Shown: in pieces, positions 35,085 to 47,614 of the stretch | Numbering within the stretch: the first letter of the stretch is position 1 | Layout: every line of letters begins with the position of its first letter | NCBI GenBank assembly: GCA_035236585.1 | Contig: CP141132.1 | Coordinates: forward strand, 24,697,445-24,761,444 | DNA: 64,000 nucleotides | From: Warburgia ugandensis | Lineage: Eukaryota; Streptophyta; Magnoliopsida; Canellales; Canellaceae | Reading direction: 5' to 3' | Program-made: the position numbers and the translations under genes | Notes under the pieces: model-generated | The model's database searches: none | What the model saw: the letters and a program-made list of their open reading frames with translations, nothing else | What the model was told of the DNA's origin: nothing

Positions 35085-36598
35085 CCTATATTTAGTAGTT
35101 TTTAACCCTAAAATTTTCTTAAATATCACTGATTAGGGTTTATTTCACATTTTGCAAGTCTAGGTTACAAATAAAAAATATACACAAATGTGGAAATTGT
35201 AATCCTACAAGGGCAAGTTTAGGGGCCAAGTTGCATCATGGGCCAACATTCCAAACATGAAGTCCAAGAGCTTAGAATTTTATAGGGGTATTGTCATCAA
35301 AGTCAGAGCAGTTGGAAACCCTAACTGAAAAGTTGACCTTGTCTGTACAAAATTGGGTGTTCTTATCAAAAGTAAAGATGACAGAACTTCTCATGCATGT
35401 ATGAAAGCTATCCACCATATTGGAAAGCTTTTGAAAGAACCTCAAATCACATAAAATGGATACACATACAATGAGAGATTTTTTTTTATAAATAAAACAA
35501 GTTAGAAGACCAAGGCTTGCAATAAGACACTTTCCACTCACTCTCTCTCCTGCTCAACCAAAAGAGGAAACCACCAAAGGGAGTGGACTATTTTTTGATT
35601 CAAGCATGTATATTTCCATTTTATTACACATTTTCAAGTAAGAATAATAAGGAAGAATTGTGGAGAAAATAAGGGAGGTGAGGAGAGACAATTTATAGGA
35701 AATCTATGGTTAAAAATCATCCTTACCTTTCAAGCATTCCAAGGCCAAGATTTATCTTTGTTTATGAATATCCTAAGCATCCACTAAGATGTAATCCAAG
35801 CAAGGATGGACCAATAAGAAGAAAGATTGCAATGAAGACCAGAACTAAGATCCATTGGTCAAGAATTTTTTAATGGCCTGCCCACCTACTTGTTAGGAGA
35901 AAAATGTTTCAATTCAATGGGGGAGACATCCACCACTTCTCGATGAATATTGGTCAAAGAACTAAAGGTGGGCTGGGAGAAAAAAAAGGAAAAGCTATAG
36001 CCTTAGCCACCATCCACTCTATGAGAGTTCAAGGTAAAACCCTGACGAGGAAAGATTTTTACCATTCATTTCCATCCAATGGTCCACTTCCGTGACTCCT
36101 TCCCCATTATTTTACATTTCCACTTTTCATTCCACATCCCATACCTATTCCCCATTGCATTTCATGGTCCCTCCTTCCTTTTTTTCTTATTCCCTGTTAT
36201 TCTCTCTCTCATCTCCGTCACTTCTCAAGCACTCCATACCTCTTCATCCTTATGACCTTAGCCATTCATCACTTTGGGCTACGCCTTGGAAACTTATAAA
36301 TAGTGTTGAGAAAGAAAGAACAAAGGATCTCTTACTTTTCCCTATAGCACTATAGCCAAACCTAGGAGAAATAGAGGGAGAGAGATCACTTTCACGATCT
36401 CTCTATTGGATCCACACATTCACATCACAAGGAGAATGGTAAGAGTCTCTACCATGGCTTCCCCTATCCCTTCCTTCTCCCATTTTGTTCCTCATCCCCC
36501 TTCTCATTCTGCCCTCTAGACGTTGTGTGCGCCCACCTTCATTAGTTTGCACATTCCTTTCATATTTGCCACATATGCCTCCCCTTCACCTCATAAGT
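35085..36598 (+). repeat. LTR-like sequence with TATA box, cut by S3
   Basis: It starts TGTAATATCCCTATATTTAG, like chromovirus LTRs. CTTATAAATAG at about 36292-36302 is a good plant TATA box, followed by a pyrimidine-rich stretch. The same pyrimidine-rich character continues at 39345, right of S3. It may therefore be either a chromovirus-like LTR or the 5' part of the LTR that ends at 40192; the total would be about 2.36 kb. No gene is seen. Confidence 0.45.
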
Positions 36599-39339
36599 TG
36601 CTATTGTTTTAGAAAACTCACAAGTGCATGAATCGTTTACAATATAACACACTAGTGAGGTTGATCCCATGAGGAGTGAACTATTGTGATACTAGTATTC
36701 TCTACTTTAAATTTTCTAAACTAGCCAAAATTCAAGTGATTTTTTTATTTTTTTTTAATAAATAAGAATGGAAATTAGAACATGAAATTAGAAACTAAGT
36801 TGAAACAAGAAATTGAAACTAAGCAAAATAAGAAACATGCTAAATGGAAAACTTTCCTAAAATATGCACTTTCTAAGATTACAACTTTTCTAAATTTAAA
36901 ACTTCTAATTTTATGTATTTTCTAATTAAAAGTTTTCCTAAAATGGAATTTAGAAACTTTCCTAAGCTACCCCTTCCTAACATGAAATTAACAACTAACC
37001 TAATGGAAACATGCTTTAACAACTACTTTCCTAATTATGGAAAAGTAAGAAAAGTAAGCACCCAAATCAGTTATTTTAACAAGTATGATAAATTTGATTA
37101 CTCTCCACTAACTAAAATGCAAAATAATGGAATCCAATCTACAACTAAACAAGAGAAATAAATGAAAATTTACCACTAACCAAAATGAACAAAAGACTAC
37201 CCAAGCATCATGCACGTAACCATGGAATGGTATGCATGATTCATTGGATATAAGTGGATTAGAGAAACTCTATGGAAAACCTAAGCATACAATTCTACTT
37301 CTAACATTAACTAAGCTATCTAACAATCTAATTGGGCCCTTGAAAAGTCAAGTGAACAAGATTGTATAGTGCTGGAAATTAACATACACCATTCATGCAA
37401 AGAAATTCCAGAAGTAATGTGATTGAAACATTCAATGACTATAACATATAAAACCTAGAATTAATCACTTCTAATGCATTCAAACTTACAAGAACAAAGT
37501 GAACTTACTGTTGAACACAAACATGAATTGAAAATTTCACTAATTTCATTCAATCACATCCAAAAAGTCATCAACATAACATTCCATACATGCAATCCAA
37601 ATATGAAAATAAAATGCTATTAAAATGGTGTTCACTTAATCTAAATCACTCCTCAATTACAAGCCGAACTCATTTTTAATTGTTCCAACATTCACTCATA
37701 AACAAGTATGCTTGAAATCAAGGGAGAATCCTATGCAAAACTAAGGCAACAATCAATGGAACTTAAGCAACCAAATCTGGAAATTCAAGAGGGCTAAAAG
37801 AGAAATAAGATGAAATGAAAGCTAAGGAACAAAACTAGATTCAAGATGACTTCCCTTGGCTGTCACTCCAAGGAAAACCAGAGTTGAATCTTAGTTTAAA
37901 ATCTTGGAAAACTAAAGTAAAACAAAGCAAAAGATGGCATGAAAAGAAGAAATTCTAGTAAAGGCTGACCAACCTTCAAAGATGAATCTAAACCCAACAA
38001 ATCCTAGGTTGAACACTTGAAGAAGAAGAATGAACCTTGGAAGTTTGTAGCAGCACCCAAAAGCATCATAAAAAATCAAGAAAAAGGAGCACAAAAGGCT
38101 GGAATGAAGTGGAAGTCTCCTTCCTAATGGAGGAGGCGTCCTTTTACAATGTGAGAAAAGGTTCACTTTTGCTTGTAATTTGGGCTGGTGTTATACGGTT
38201 TTTCCTATTTTTCCTAGGGTAACCTAGTGTTAAGGTGTGATGGAGATTAAATATGGTTAATTTAAATGATTAGGATGGGGAAACAAGGGTAAACCTCAAT
38301 TAGGAAAGTTTGTGGAAGAGGGATGACTTAAGGAAGGGTAGTTAGGTAGGAGACGCCACCTTTTTATGAAGAGGTATCTCCCCCCTGCCAAAAGTCGTTG
38401 AACTCCTATATTTTAGGAAATTAGGTGGGAATGAGATGGGAAGTATATGGGAGGTGTTAGGGGAAGATACTTGGTTGGTTAGGAAGTTTCCTAAGAGTTG
38501 GAAGGGGTGAGAGTTTTGGAAATTCGTTGTGAATCTTAAGGGTATGGTGGAAATTAAGGAAAAAGTAGGGAAAAGTGAGAAAACTCTAAAAATTGATTGC
38601 TTTTATCCCATTGGTCTAGATGCCCTCTTGTTTTAATTGATTTTTCCTTAATTATCTTCAAAATAACTTATGGATAACTCTCTTGAATCTTCTCCAATCC
38701 TAGCCTTCTATTTAGCTTTGCTTGATGGCTTAGATGGCTAACTTTGAAGGCTCCATTGGCTAAGCTCATGGCGGGCTTAAGAAGTTTCCTTGGCCTATTT
38801 TCTTGGCTTCAATCCTTGGCTTGAGTATCTTGTATGGTTTAGCTTGAATTCCTTAGCTTGCTACCTTCGTTCATGGCTTACATGGCTAAGGTGGCATAAG
38901 TAGCTTCCATGCAAAGGTGGTGGGAATGCATGGCTTACTTCATGGACCCACTTTGGCCATATTTAGCTCCTTTAATCACATCCATTACTAGTCCATAAGA
39001 TGATATTGCCCTTGATCTCCTATTGGATTGATGATTTTGAGGCTTTGACTCGATCTTTTGATCTTGATCTTCAGTTTTCATCTCAATGGATCTCGGTCGT
39101 TGGATTACCATCTTACTTCTTACAAAAGTAAAAAAATCCTAATTAAATCCTAGAAAAACATTACTAATCACATAATTACCTTGGACTAGTTTCTGGACCT
39201 ACAAAATAACAAACTTTTCTCCATGTGGTAAAAAATGCATGTGTTATGAATTTTGGTCTAAAAATCCTAATTTAACATTATAAGTTGTAACACATGGGTT
39301 CTAATTGGGTGGTTTTTATTCAAAATTAAACACTTACCA
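36599..39339 (-). repeat. S3: Athila-type LTR, minus orientation (2.74 kb)
   Basis: On the minus strand it starts TGGTAAGTGTTTAATTTTG at 39339 and ends near 36599, with GGTTGATCCCATGAGGA on the plus strand close to that end. Both termini align with LTRs S2 and E4. No primer site or polypurine tract is attached, so it is probably a solo LTR. The flanking pentamers TAAGT and TAATC agree at three positions only, so the target duplication is uncertain. It is about 0.65 kb longer than its relatives. Confidence 0.72.
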
Positions 39340-39344
39340 TAATC

Positions 39345-40192
39345 TTTCCATGCAGAACCCATTTCCTTCCTCCATTTCCTTACATGATCCCTCTTTTAAA
39401 CCCCTTTCTTACCCCTACACACTACACCCCTTTCAATCTGTTTGATGCCCTTATCAACCTCCCTTACACACCCTTCCTTCCTTAGATTTTACACACACTC
39501 TTCATTTTACTTTTCTTCCGTGCCTCCCTTCCATCTAGACTTACACGTATCATCTTTCACTTCCTCTCTTTCATGTCTTCTACATTCTCCATTATGCCTT
39601 ACCATCCCATCTCCTTCCTCTTTATTACACAGACACTCCCCCTTCTCCTTCCACTTTCTTTCTTTCTTTGGGTTTTGGGGATAATAAGGAAAGGAAGAAA
39701 GTTGTGTGTGACTTTTCATTGTAGATGAGAAAAGATTGATGGTAGTTTTAAGTGTATTTTGGGTTGTAAAGAAGTATACAAGCCTTTATTGAGTGACACA
39801 GCAAGAGTGCTTTAAAGTGAAATTCAAGTAAGGAAAAAAAGCAAAAGAGTAAAGATCCTATTTGAGTGACACAACTAAGGAATTCTATAATAGACACTTC
39901 AAAGGAAGTTGTGCTTATTTTATTTGCTTATTCCTCTCCTTCATTATTGTATTTGATTCCGTTAATCCAATCCAATTAATAAAAATAGTTATTAGTTAGT
40001 TGTCTTTACTTTAATTTTCTTACTTGAGTTCTTAGAGTTTATTGCTTTCCTTAAGTGTTGGTTAGGTTAAGTAGGTCTACTTAAACTTTAATTGACCCTG
40101 TTAATATATGAGTCCTCATGAGATTGACCCATATTTTCCATGTCTATGATATAATAGAACCATGGAATTGCAATATAACTAAATTCATATCT
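39345..40192 (+). repeat. 3' part of the 5' LTR of E5
   Basis: It ends with GAGTCCTCATGAGATTGACC, then CATATCTAG, immediately before a tRNA-Asp primer site. This matches the end structure of the E1 LTR. The left part is missing or lies at 35085-36598 beyond S3. The Ser/Leu-rich frame at 39442-39684 is a pyrimidine-bias artefact. Confidence 0.68.
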
Positions 40193-40199
40193 AGTTTTT

Positions 40200-40217
40200 T
40201 GGTGCTGATGCTAGGGA
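40200..40217 (+). promoter_or_regulatory. Primer binding site of E5 (decayed tRNA-Asp)
   Basis: TGGTGCTGATGCTAGGGA agrees with the tRNA-Asp primer site at 13 of 18 positions and lies a few bases after the LTR end, as in E1. Four of the five differences are transitions. Confidence 0.8.
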
Positions 40218-41401
40218 CCCACTATGGAAGTTCAGTTGGATCTAAGTATAATACTTTATCACTAGTCGTAGTGTTTAGGACCGCATGTAGAATAGTTGCA
40301 TTCTTGCACATATGCTTTCTTTATTCTTGAAGACATGTGATGCTTAGTTCTCTTTTTGTTTGTGCAGAAATTTGGAGGACTTAGAGGAAGACCAAGGATA
40401 GTCTCATATATATATATATATATATATTTTGAGTGAATTGTAGTGAGGCCAATCTTATAATGTTTTTTTCATCACAATTTTTTAAAATTTAAATTGGTTT
40501 GTAATAATACAAGTCAAGGGTGGTACATCCTAACCTAGAAGAGGAGTTGGCATGTACATGGACCCACCCTTGTTTGAGAAGACTAATTCTAGGATGCCAC
40601 TATGAGTTATTCTAACCTTCTTTCCAATTCCTAGATTAGGATTGCATTAATTTAGTTGCATTGTGGAGGGTAGTGTAGAACATATAGAATGTGCTTTATT
40701 ACTTGTTGTATTCTAGGTAATTGTATTAGATTTACTACTTCCTTTTCATAATGTCACATTTAAACACTTTGAGGTGAATATATGTTGACTGATTTGTCAT
40801 GGGAATGCTTAATTGATTAGTAAGAGCATTCACCCCTACAAGATCAAGGGTAGATTTCATCACCTTCCCTTGGTCCACCTATGTTAATCATCACCTTTTG
40901 CACAACCCTAGCCTCAACAATTTAATCAAGATCAACTTAGAATAGACCTATAATAGCTGATTATCCCATGAACCCTCTTGGAAGGAGATGAACCACTATC
41001 ACTCCAATGACCCCTACTTGATTGGCTACATCGGTGTTTATACAACAAGCCCTCAAGCACATTTAATGACTCAGATTACTTATGGATGACTCAAGAGGGT
41101 GTGAAGTGGTTGATCAAGGTAAGATCTAATTGGTAAGTAGTAGGATAAGTCTAAAAGAGAGGGGGAGTTGATTAGGTTATAAATAATCTAAAAGTATCTC
41201 CCCCAAAGAAACTAATGAAAAAATTAACCTTTTAGCTTGTTTGCCATAGGATTAGGTATATTGTGTGAGATTTTTTTGTTGTGCATCATTTGCATTTAAG
41301 TTGCATAGTCTAGTTTAGGACTAGCTCAAAAAATATTCTTTCATTGTATACAAAGACTTCTTTTCATTATGTACAAATGAGAATCCACTACACCAACCAT
41401 T
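40218..41401 (+). other. Leader of E5, left of solo LTR S1
   Basis: Blocks at 40800-41300 align with the E1 leader, for example AAGATCAAGGGTAGATTTCA followed by CACC, and AATTGGTAAGTAGTAGG. It ends at the CCATT duplication where S1 inserted and resumes at 46807. A (TA)n run of about 22 bp lies at 40406-40427. No open frame of note. Confidence 0.78.
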
Positions 41402-41977
41402 TGAAATAACCCCATTTTTTATTAATATAATTGAATTATTAAAAATTAAAAGTTGAAATTATAAAAGTGGAACTGGAACTTTGAGTTCTAGGAAAATTCA
41501 TTTTTATAAAAATAAAATCAAGACTTAAAACTTACATATTTGTAATGTACTAAAAAAATCAATTAGAATGACTATAAGTATGTCAAATTTTGCGTCCGGA
41601 TGAAAAATCCTTATTTTCTCCATTTTTATGAATGAAAGGGTAAAATGATAATTTTACTCATAACCGAGACCTAACACATCAAAATTTGGAATGTACTTAG
41701 AAAACTGATTAAAACTACACTAAGTACACTCAATTCTGAGTTCATAGGAATAAACCCTATTTTTCTCTATTTTTAGAATTAAAAGGGCAAAATGGTCTTT
41801 TCACAACTATATGGGGCCCACAAGGTGGGCCAATGGTCTGGAAGATCAACATCATGAGTCAAACCACTACCATCTGGTAGTGGAGAAGGAGGTGGCAGTG
41901 GGAATCCAAAGCCAATTTAATAATAAAAAGAAATGAAATGTAATTATAACATGTAATCATGGAAAATTCAAAAATCC

Positions 41978-41986
41978 CTATAAATA
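41978..41986 (+). promoter_or_regulatory. TATA box of solo LTR S1
   Basis: CTATAAATAGCCC lies 0.58 kb inside the LTR start. The pyrimidine-rich start of a transcript leader follows from about 42050. Confidence 0.65.
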
Positions 41987-42844
41987 GCCCATAAAATTTG
42001 CCAAAAATTTTCTTAGTGTTTGTCACGAGGTCCCCTACAATGCCCCAAAATCTCAACTCAAAACTTCCCCTCCATCTACCCCATTTCTCTCTTATTCCCT
42101 CTCTTTCTCTTCTTTCTTGGGGGCGTGTCCCCAGACGCACCCAGGGCAGACAACTCATGTCTATCTGTGAGATTTCTGCCTGGGAAACCCTAATCCAATT
42201 AGCCATGGATTTCCAACCATTAAAATCAAATTTCCACCATTAGATCAGTTTGAGATGAGGTGATCTACAGAAGCCCTTTGATTCCATGATGATCCAACGG
42301 TTGGATCATCGGAATATCCAAAATGAAAAAGGAACATCGGACTGGTACATCTCAAGTAGATTTTATAGTTTAATCTAGTCAATCTAGTGGTGAAAAATGA
42401 TCATGAACTATTGGATCTCTTCAATACATGGAGATCTACAAAAGCCCCAAGGTCTCACTCCATCTTCAGCAATGGCGATCGAGGAATCTGTCTCTATATA
42501 CTTCACTAGTGATTGTGTTTTCTTTACCAATATTTTTCTCCTTCGGTGAATTTCCCTCCACCGAACCAGCAAAGGTAGGCCACCACTTCACCCCCTTTCA
42601 TTTCTGGCATCCCCTAGGTGATTTCTGGCCATCCCTGATCTCCTCCAGCCATTGGACCGTCTTGCCCATAACTAGTCACCCCTCTCAAATTGCCTATAAA
42701 TGATGGTAATGGGGGCAGGCTGCTCTCTATTTTTATCAGTTTTTGTTGGAATGATCTCACCCGTTCATTTCTTGATCTCACCCGTTCATTTCTTGAATTG
42801 AGATCTTAATTCTTAAATTAAAATCACATTTTTACTTTCATTTT

Positions 42845-43440
42845 AGATATGAAAACACTGATGAATTCTTATGTTATGCAAAATCTATTAGAATCATGAG
42901 ATCTATGTTTGTAATTGTATTTATGTGAGATAATTGCTAAAATCTGTTATAACAATCTTGGATCATGCCTAAGATGATCTTAAAATGTAAACATAATTTG
43001 ATAGATGGATCTAGAATATCCAAATACCTTAGGAACAATAATCACAATGAAATTTATAGACATTTGGATTAAAGAATTATTTTGTTACAGATTGGATCAA
43101 TCTGGATCCTTAAAAATGTCTGAAATCTTAAAATTATGATTCAGATCTTATTTTAAGTCCAAATTTAAATCTGAAAGCACTGATGAATTGCTTAGGTTAT
43201 GCACAATCTTATGAAAGCATGATAATTATGTTTTTAATTGTATTTATGTAAATTATTTGCTAAAATTCATAGTAGAAACCATTGATCATGATCAAAATGA
43301 TCTTAAAATAGAGATCTGAATAGATGGATGAATTCAAGAGGTCTAAAAACTCTAAGGACCATGATCACATAAAAATTATGGATCCCTTGACAGAGTAATT
43401 GAAGAAAAATAGTAAAGATCAATATCAGCCATTAAAACTA
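42845..43440 (+). repeat. Diverged tandem duplication, about 0.3 kb unit
   Basis: The stretch starting GAAAACACTGATGAATT (about 42850) recurs as GAAAGCACTGATGAATT near 43172. The two share TTTTTAATTGTATTTATGT-like sequence and a GATCTTAAAAT block downstream. Two units are visible. Confidence 0.7.
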
Positions 43441-44419
43441 GCTGAAGTCTTAAAATACAAATTTTGATATCAATTAACTCCAAATTGGGATTAGAAAATT
43501 GGGTTGGATTCCTCTTGATGAGGAGAACCTACCGAACCAATACAATCATAAGTTTAATTCATGAAACTTTAGTTTTTAAGGAGATAATGGTACTAACATC
43601 CTTGATCTACAAGAGCTTGGATGATTAGACCATTCAAATCATTTTGGATGATGATCTAAAGATTTAATAACTTGAAGAAATGGGTAGGATGTAATTGAAT
43701 TGGTAGATCTTAGATCTTAACTATTAAAAGTAACTAAATCCTTAAAAATACATACTAATCTCCTTGATCAGATTGATCAAGGATGATCAGAATCTATGAA
43801 TAAGTGAGGATGATGATCTAATGATAAGATCATAGGAAATGAATGGCTTGATGATAATAATTTGGGATAGATTAAGATCTATGCCCTTAAATTGGATAAA
43901 ATGGCATAAGATCTTCTTGATCGGTTAGATCAAGAAGGATCAGATCATGTGATAAGATCTAGTGAAGTGATCACTTTTAGAAAATGAGGAGATCTAATAA
44001 AAATAAAAGATCAAGACATAAAACCTGAATAGGATGAAAAATGACTAGAAATGAAAGATGATCATTGGATCATGATGATATGTTAAATGTGTTTATTTGA
44101 ATAATTAATGTTATTGTAAATGTCTTTTATTACTTAGTAGATTTAATTATTAGATTTACTTATTTATTTAATTATTTATGCTTAATGTTCATATTATGTA
44201 AATTACATGGAAAATGTAATTAATGAAATATAGATATTAATGAATATTTACAAAGGACATGGACTTAAGCATAGTTAAGGGCTATAGTTAGTAGGACAAT
44301 ATAAGGATTATCAAATCGTTGGCCCAAATTAGAAGAATAATAAATCATATGAATGACATTTTAAATGTTCATGGATTTAATTAAAATCATTTAGAAAGAG
44401 TACTTAGGGTTAAAATGCT

Positions 44420-44665
44420 CATAGGAACCTTGTTAAAGGTTGAGCTAGTTCTACCCCAGTGGACTCTGAACATTGTGGTTATACGGGGTATACAAGAGCC
44501 AAGTGTTTTTCCTTCACCTCCCATTGACATAAGTTGAGGTCTAAATGCCTCCTTACATGAGGGTTGTATTAACCACTCTTTGAGCAGACTTTAACTGGTA
44601 AGCATTGGTCAATTCTAACATAAGGAGTAGTCTAGACTTAGGATAAAATAAGCTATCTTCAACCA
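44420..44665 (+). repeat. Athila-leader-like block inside S1
   Basis: It aligns with the E1 leader read on the minus strand (about 4090-3840). Shared pieces include GAGGGTTGTATTAACCAC, preceded by GCCTCCTTACA, and TGGTAAGCA. The match is partial and ends on both sides. Confidence 0.72.
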
Positions 44666-46806
44666 GTAAAACATTAACTGGTTGAATAATAATAATAATA
44701 AGATCATAAAAGGTTAGTAAAATATCTAATCTTAATAAAAATGTTAAGTAAGATAATCAAGATCAAACAAGATCCAGAAGGAGATCTTGAATGATCAAGA
44801 ATAATAAGAATCATAACATTGTATTGTGTTTAGTACATATGCTTATGTTGTAGATCAAACCTAGATCATTAGATTAGATAATCCAAACCCTTGATCAAAT
44901 ATGATTCAAGGAAAAGAACCAGGATCATCCTCCTTAGGGATGTTCAAACAATTGAACTTTGATCAAAGAAGAACGAGATTATAGAAGATCTAGGCCCTTG
45001 ATCTTTATCAACAAGTCTAAATTGTTGATGAAAAGATCTATGAAAGATCAAGATCAAAGAGATGGATACACAAATACTTAAAAAATACTTAGATCTGAAA
45101 GACTAGAAGATCATTCTAATCGTTAGATCTATTGATCAATAGGATAAACACTATCTGAGGAAGATAGATTGTATGGATGATAGGAACACAAGAAAGATCT
45201 AGATCCTTTGTATCAAAGGGCAAGATTAGATAAGGAATATAAATATGAGATTATCCAAGTTGTTTAGATAATGATAGTATGTATGTATTTACAAATTACA
45301 TATGTCAATCATGGAAGATCTGAATGGATGAATCACTACATGAAGGTAGGTGGAACTTTAAGAATACAAGATCTATGGTCTATGGAATTGTTGTTATACA
45401 TAGAAATTATAATGTTTAAGAATCATAATATGCTTAGTTGCATTTGAATCATAATTCATGTATTTGAAATAGAAATAAATTGTTGAAATTAGATGGACTA
45501 CATAATAAATACCTAGGTATCATTTATGATTACCCCTAAACTTAGATAAGAACATAATAATAAAGGATATCATTTGTATCAAATGAGTATCCTTACACTT
45601 AATAACATTTTGGTATATGGATACCAAAATAAAGGTAATGGGGATCATTTACAACAAATGATTAATCCCTAAATTTAGAAATAAAATTATATCCTTAGTA
45701 TAATGATATTGATTACGAAGGTAATAATATAAACATATAGATCGTTTGATATAAACAAGAAGTATTTAATGTACAAGCATGGAGGCTTGTGGTTTTGTTT
45801 TAACAAGCATAGACCTGAGGATGCTATGCTAGGGGAGTTATGAGGGTTTAGCCACCCTCTTCCTGAAATTTGAAGATATGATGATACCTTGCCCAAAGAG
45901 AGGCTAAAAGTCAGGTGGGACAATTATGGGAAGGCTCTACTGTGTCTTTTCTCCCCATATGAGCAGTGACATAGTATTTTCCATCATGATATCAATGCTA
46001 AACAGGGCAGTTATCTGAGCACATTAGTATGGATCAAGCTATAGCATGGTAGTCCTTGAGTATTTTGCATTATGATGCATGGTATACTGAGATGCCAATA
46101 CTGCCCTAATGAGGGAATATTTTTCCAGCAAAAGTCTAGATAATTTATCAACTTAGTATATCTGAGTATGATTATTGATGTTTGAGATATTGACTATTTT
46201 TCATGATCTTTGACCGTATATATATATATATATACACATACGAAATAGTGGTGAGTGGTTTAGAATTATCGTAGTAGATGTTAAATGATAAATTATATGA
46301 TAGAATAATCATATATGGTTTGGTTCATGGAAATTGAATTATGTGATTCATATAAAATATGATGATTATGAATACTATACTTTTGAATTATACAATTTCA
46401 TATGTTCTTGAATCCCATACCAAGTATAGCTTGCTGAGATAAAGGGGATACGACATGGGAAGACGAAGACCATACTATTAATCAAGACTATGTACTATTG
46501 TGGAAAGGATTGGATTGTAATTTGATTTGTGTATTTTTGACCTAAGATGTAATAAAGGGGTGTGTGTATGAGAACCAGTGGATCGATCCTACAATTTTAA
46601 TAAAATGAGATTCTTTGGAAACATATGTTGTATACAAAATTATGTATGTATATGTGAGTGAAATGTGGCATTCGAGTTTTCTAAAAGGAATTTCAAAGAA
46701 AATATTTTCGCTACTTAAGTTTTCAAAATTTTTGCAAAATTGGTCGACCACCATTTGAAAATAAATAACGAAAATGTATTTCAAAAACCTAGGTCACCTC
46801 ACCATT

Positions 46807-47614
46807 GGTGTATGCAAAGCCATTGATCATTGAGCCTAGACTTAGTGCTCTTAGATCCAGAGATCCAAATCATAAGGCAAGGCCAAAGGAATCAAGAAGA
46901 TCTACAAAACATTGTTGAAGAAATGGTCAAAAAGCAGTCGAGGATAAATTGTTGAAGGGTTATTCTACTCCTATCCAATGTAGCTCCCTATCATATATAG
47001 CTTACCTGCATCTAACATTGATCATTTTGAGTTGAAGCCAAGGGTTATTCAACTCTTACCAACTTTTTTTGGGCTAGACAAGAAGATCCGTAACACTATG
47101 TCAACAAATTCCTTAACATTTGTTCTACTTTCAAGTATTGCAATTTCTCTAATGACTTTATCAGATTGAGGATGTTTCCATTTTCATTGAATTGAAAAGA
47201 AAAGCAAGGCTTAACTCTTTACAAGTAGCGTCCATTACCACATGAGATCAACTCGTTAGAAAATCTCAAGTAAGTTCTTCCTCATCCACAAAACCAATGC
47301 CCTTAGGCAAGAAATAATAAAGTGTCAATACTAAGAGGTAGAGCATTTCTATGAATGCTGGAAATGTTGGAAGGACTTACTATTGAAATGCCCACACTAT
47401 AGCTTTGAAAAGTTGTTATAGGTCCAATATTTCTACCAAGGTCTCACTCCATAGAATTGACTTATGATTGATTCCACTTGTGGTGGGACTCTCATGCTTG
47501 AGAGTGATGTGGAGGCGTGAAACTTCTTTGAAAATTTGTCTAACAATACCCTGCAATGGGACTATTCTACTATAATGGAAAGAAATCCACAACCTCAAAA
47601 TACTAGTGGTATGA
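46807..47614 (+). pseudogene. Gag of E5, N-terminal and middle part (decayed)
   Basis: After about 150 bp of remaining leader, the plus-strand translation gives VIQLLPTFFGLDKK, then FFLIHKTNALRQEI, VEHFYECWKCWKDLLLKCPH, YFYQGLTP, MIDSTCGGTLMLESDVEA and NFFENLSNNTLQWDYSTI. These follow the order of the plant gypsy gag domain, with the conserved FY..W..FK..L..CPH and FY.GL motifs also seen in E1 gag. Many stops and frameshifts interrupt it. LTR S2 cuts it at 47614, and the reading resumes at about 49706 with LYEIG. Orientation and order agree with the primer site at 40200. Confidence 0.78.

Larger units (their letters stand above)
41402..46801 (+). mobile_element. S1: 5.4 kb solo LTR in the E5 leader
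   Basis: It starts TGAAATAACCCC and ends CCTAGGTCACCTCA, similar to the E2 LTR end CCCGGGTCATCACA. The pentamer CCATT occurs on both sides (41397-41401 and 46802-46806). A TATA box CTATAAATA is at 41978-41986, with pyrimidine-rich sequence downstream, so orientation is plus. I see no second LTR, primer site or polypurine tract inside, hence a solo LTR left by recombination. At 5.4 kb it is far longer than the other LTRs here. It holds a 21-bp direct duplication (42753-42794), a tandem duplication of about 0.3 kb (42845-43440), a block resembling an Athila leader and a GATC-rich stretch. Confidence 0.75.

Noticed and set aside
42428..42703. 91-residue frame in S1 beginning MEIYKSPKVSLHL
   Set aside because: Located downstream of the TATA box of an LTR, no recognisable domain, not seen elsewhere in the window.
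46805..46822. Possible tRNA-Met-like primer site right of solo LTR S1
   Set aside because: Only loosely similar to TGGTATCA; the bases belong to the E5 leader after the CCATT duplication, and gag of an Athila-type element follows.
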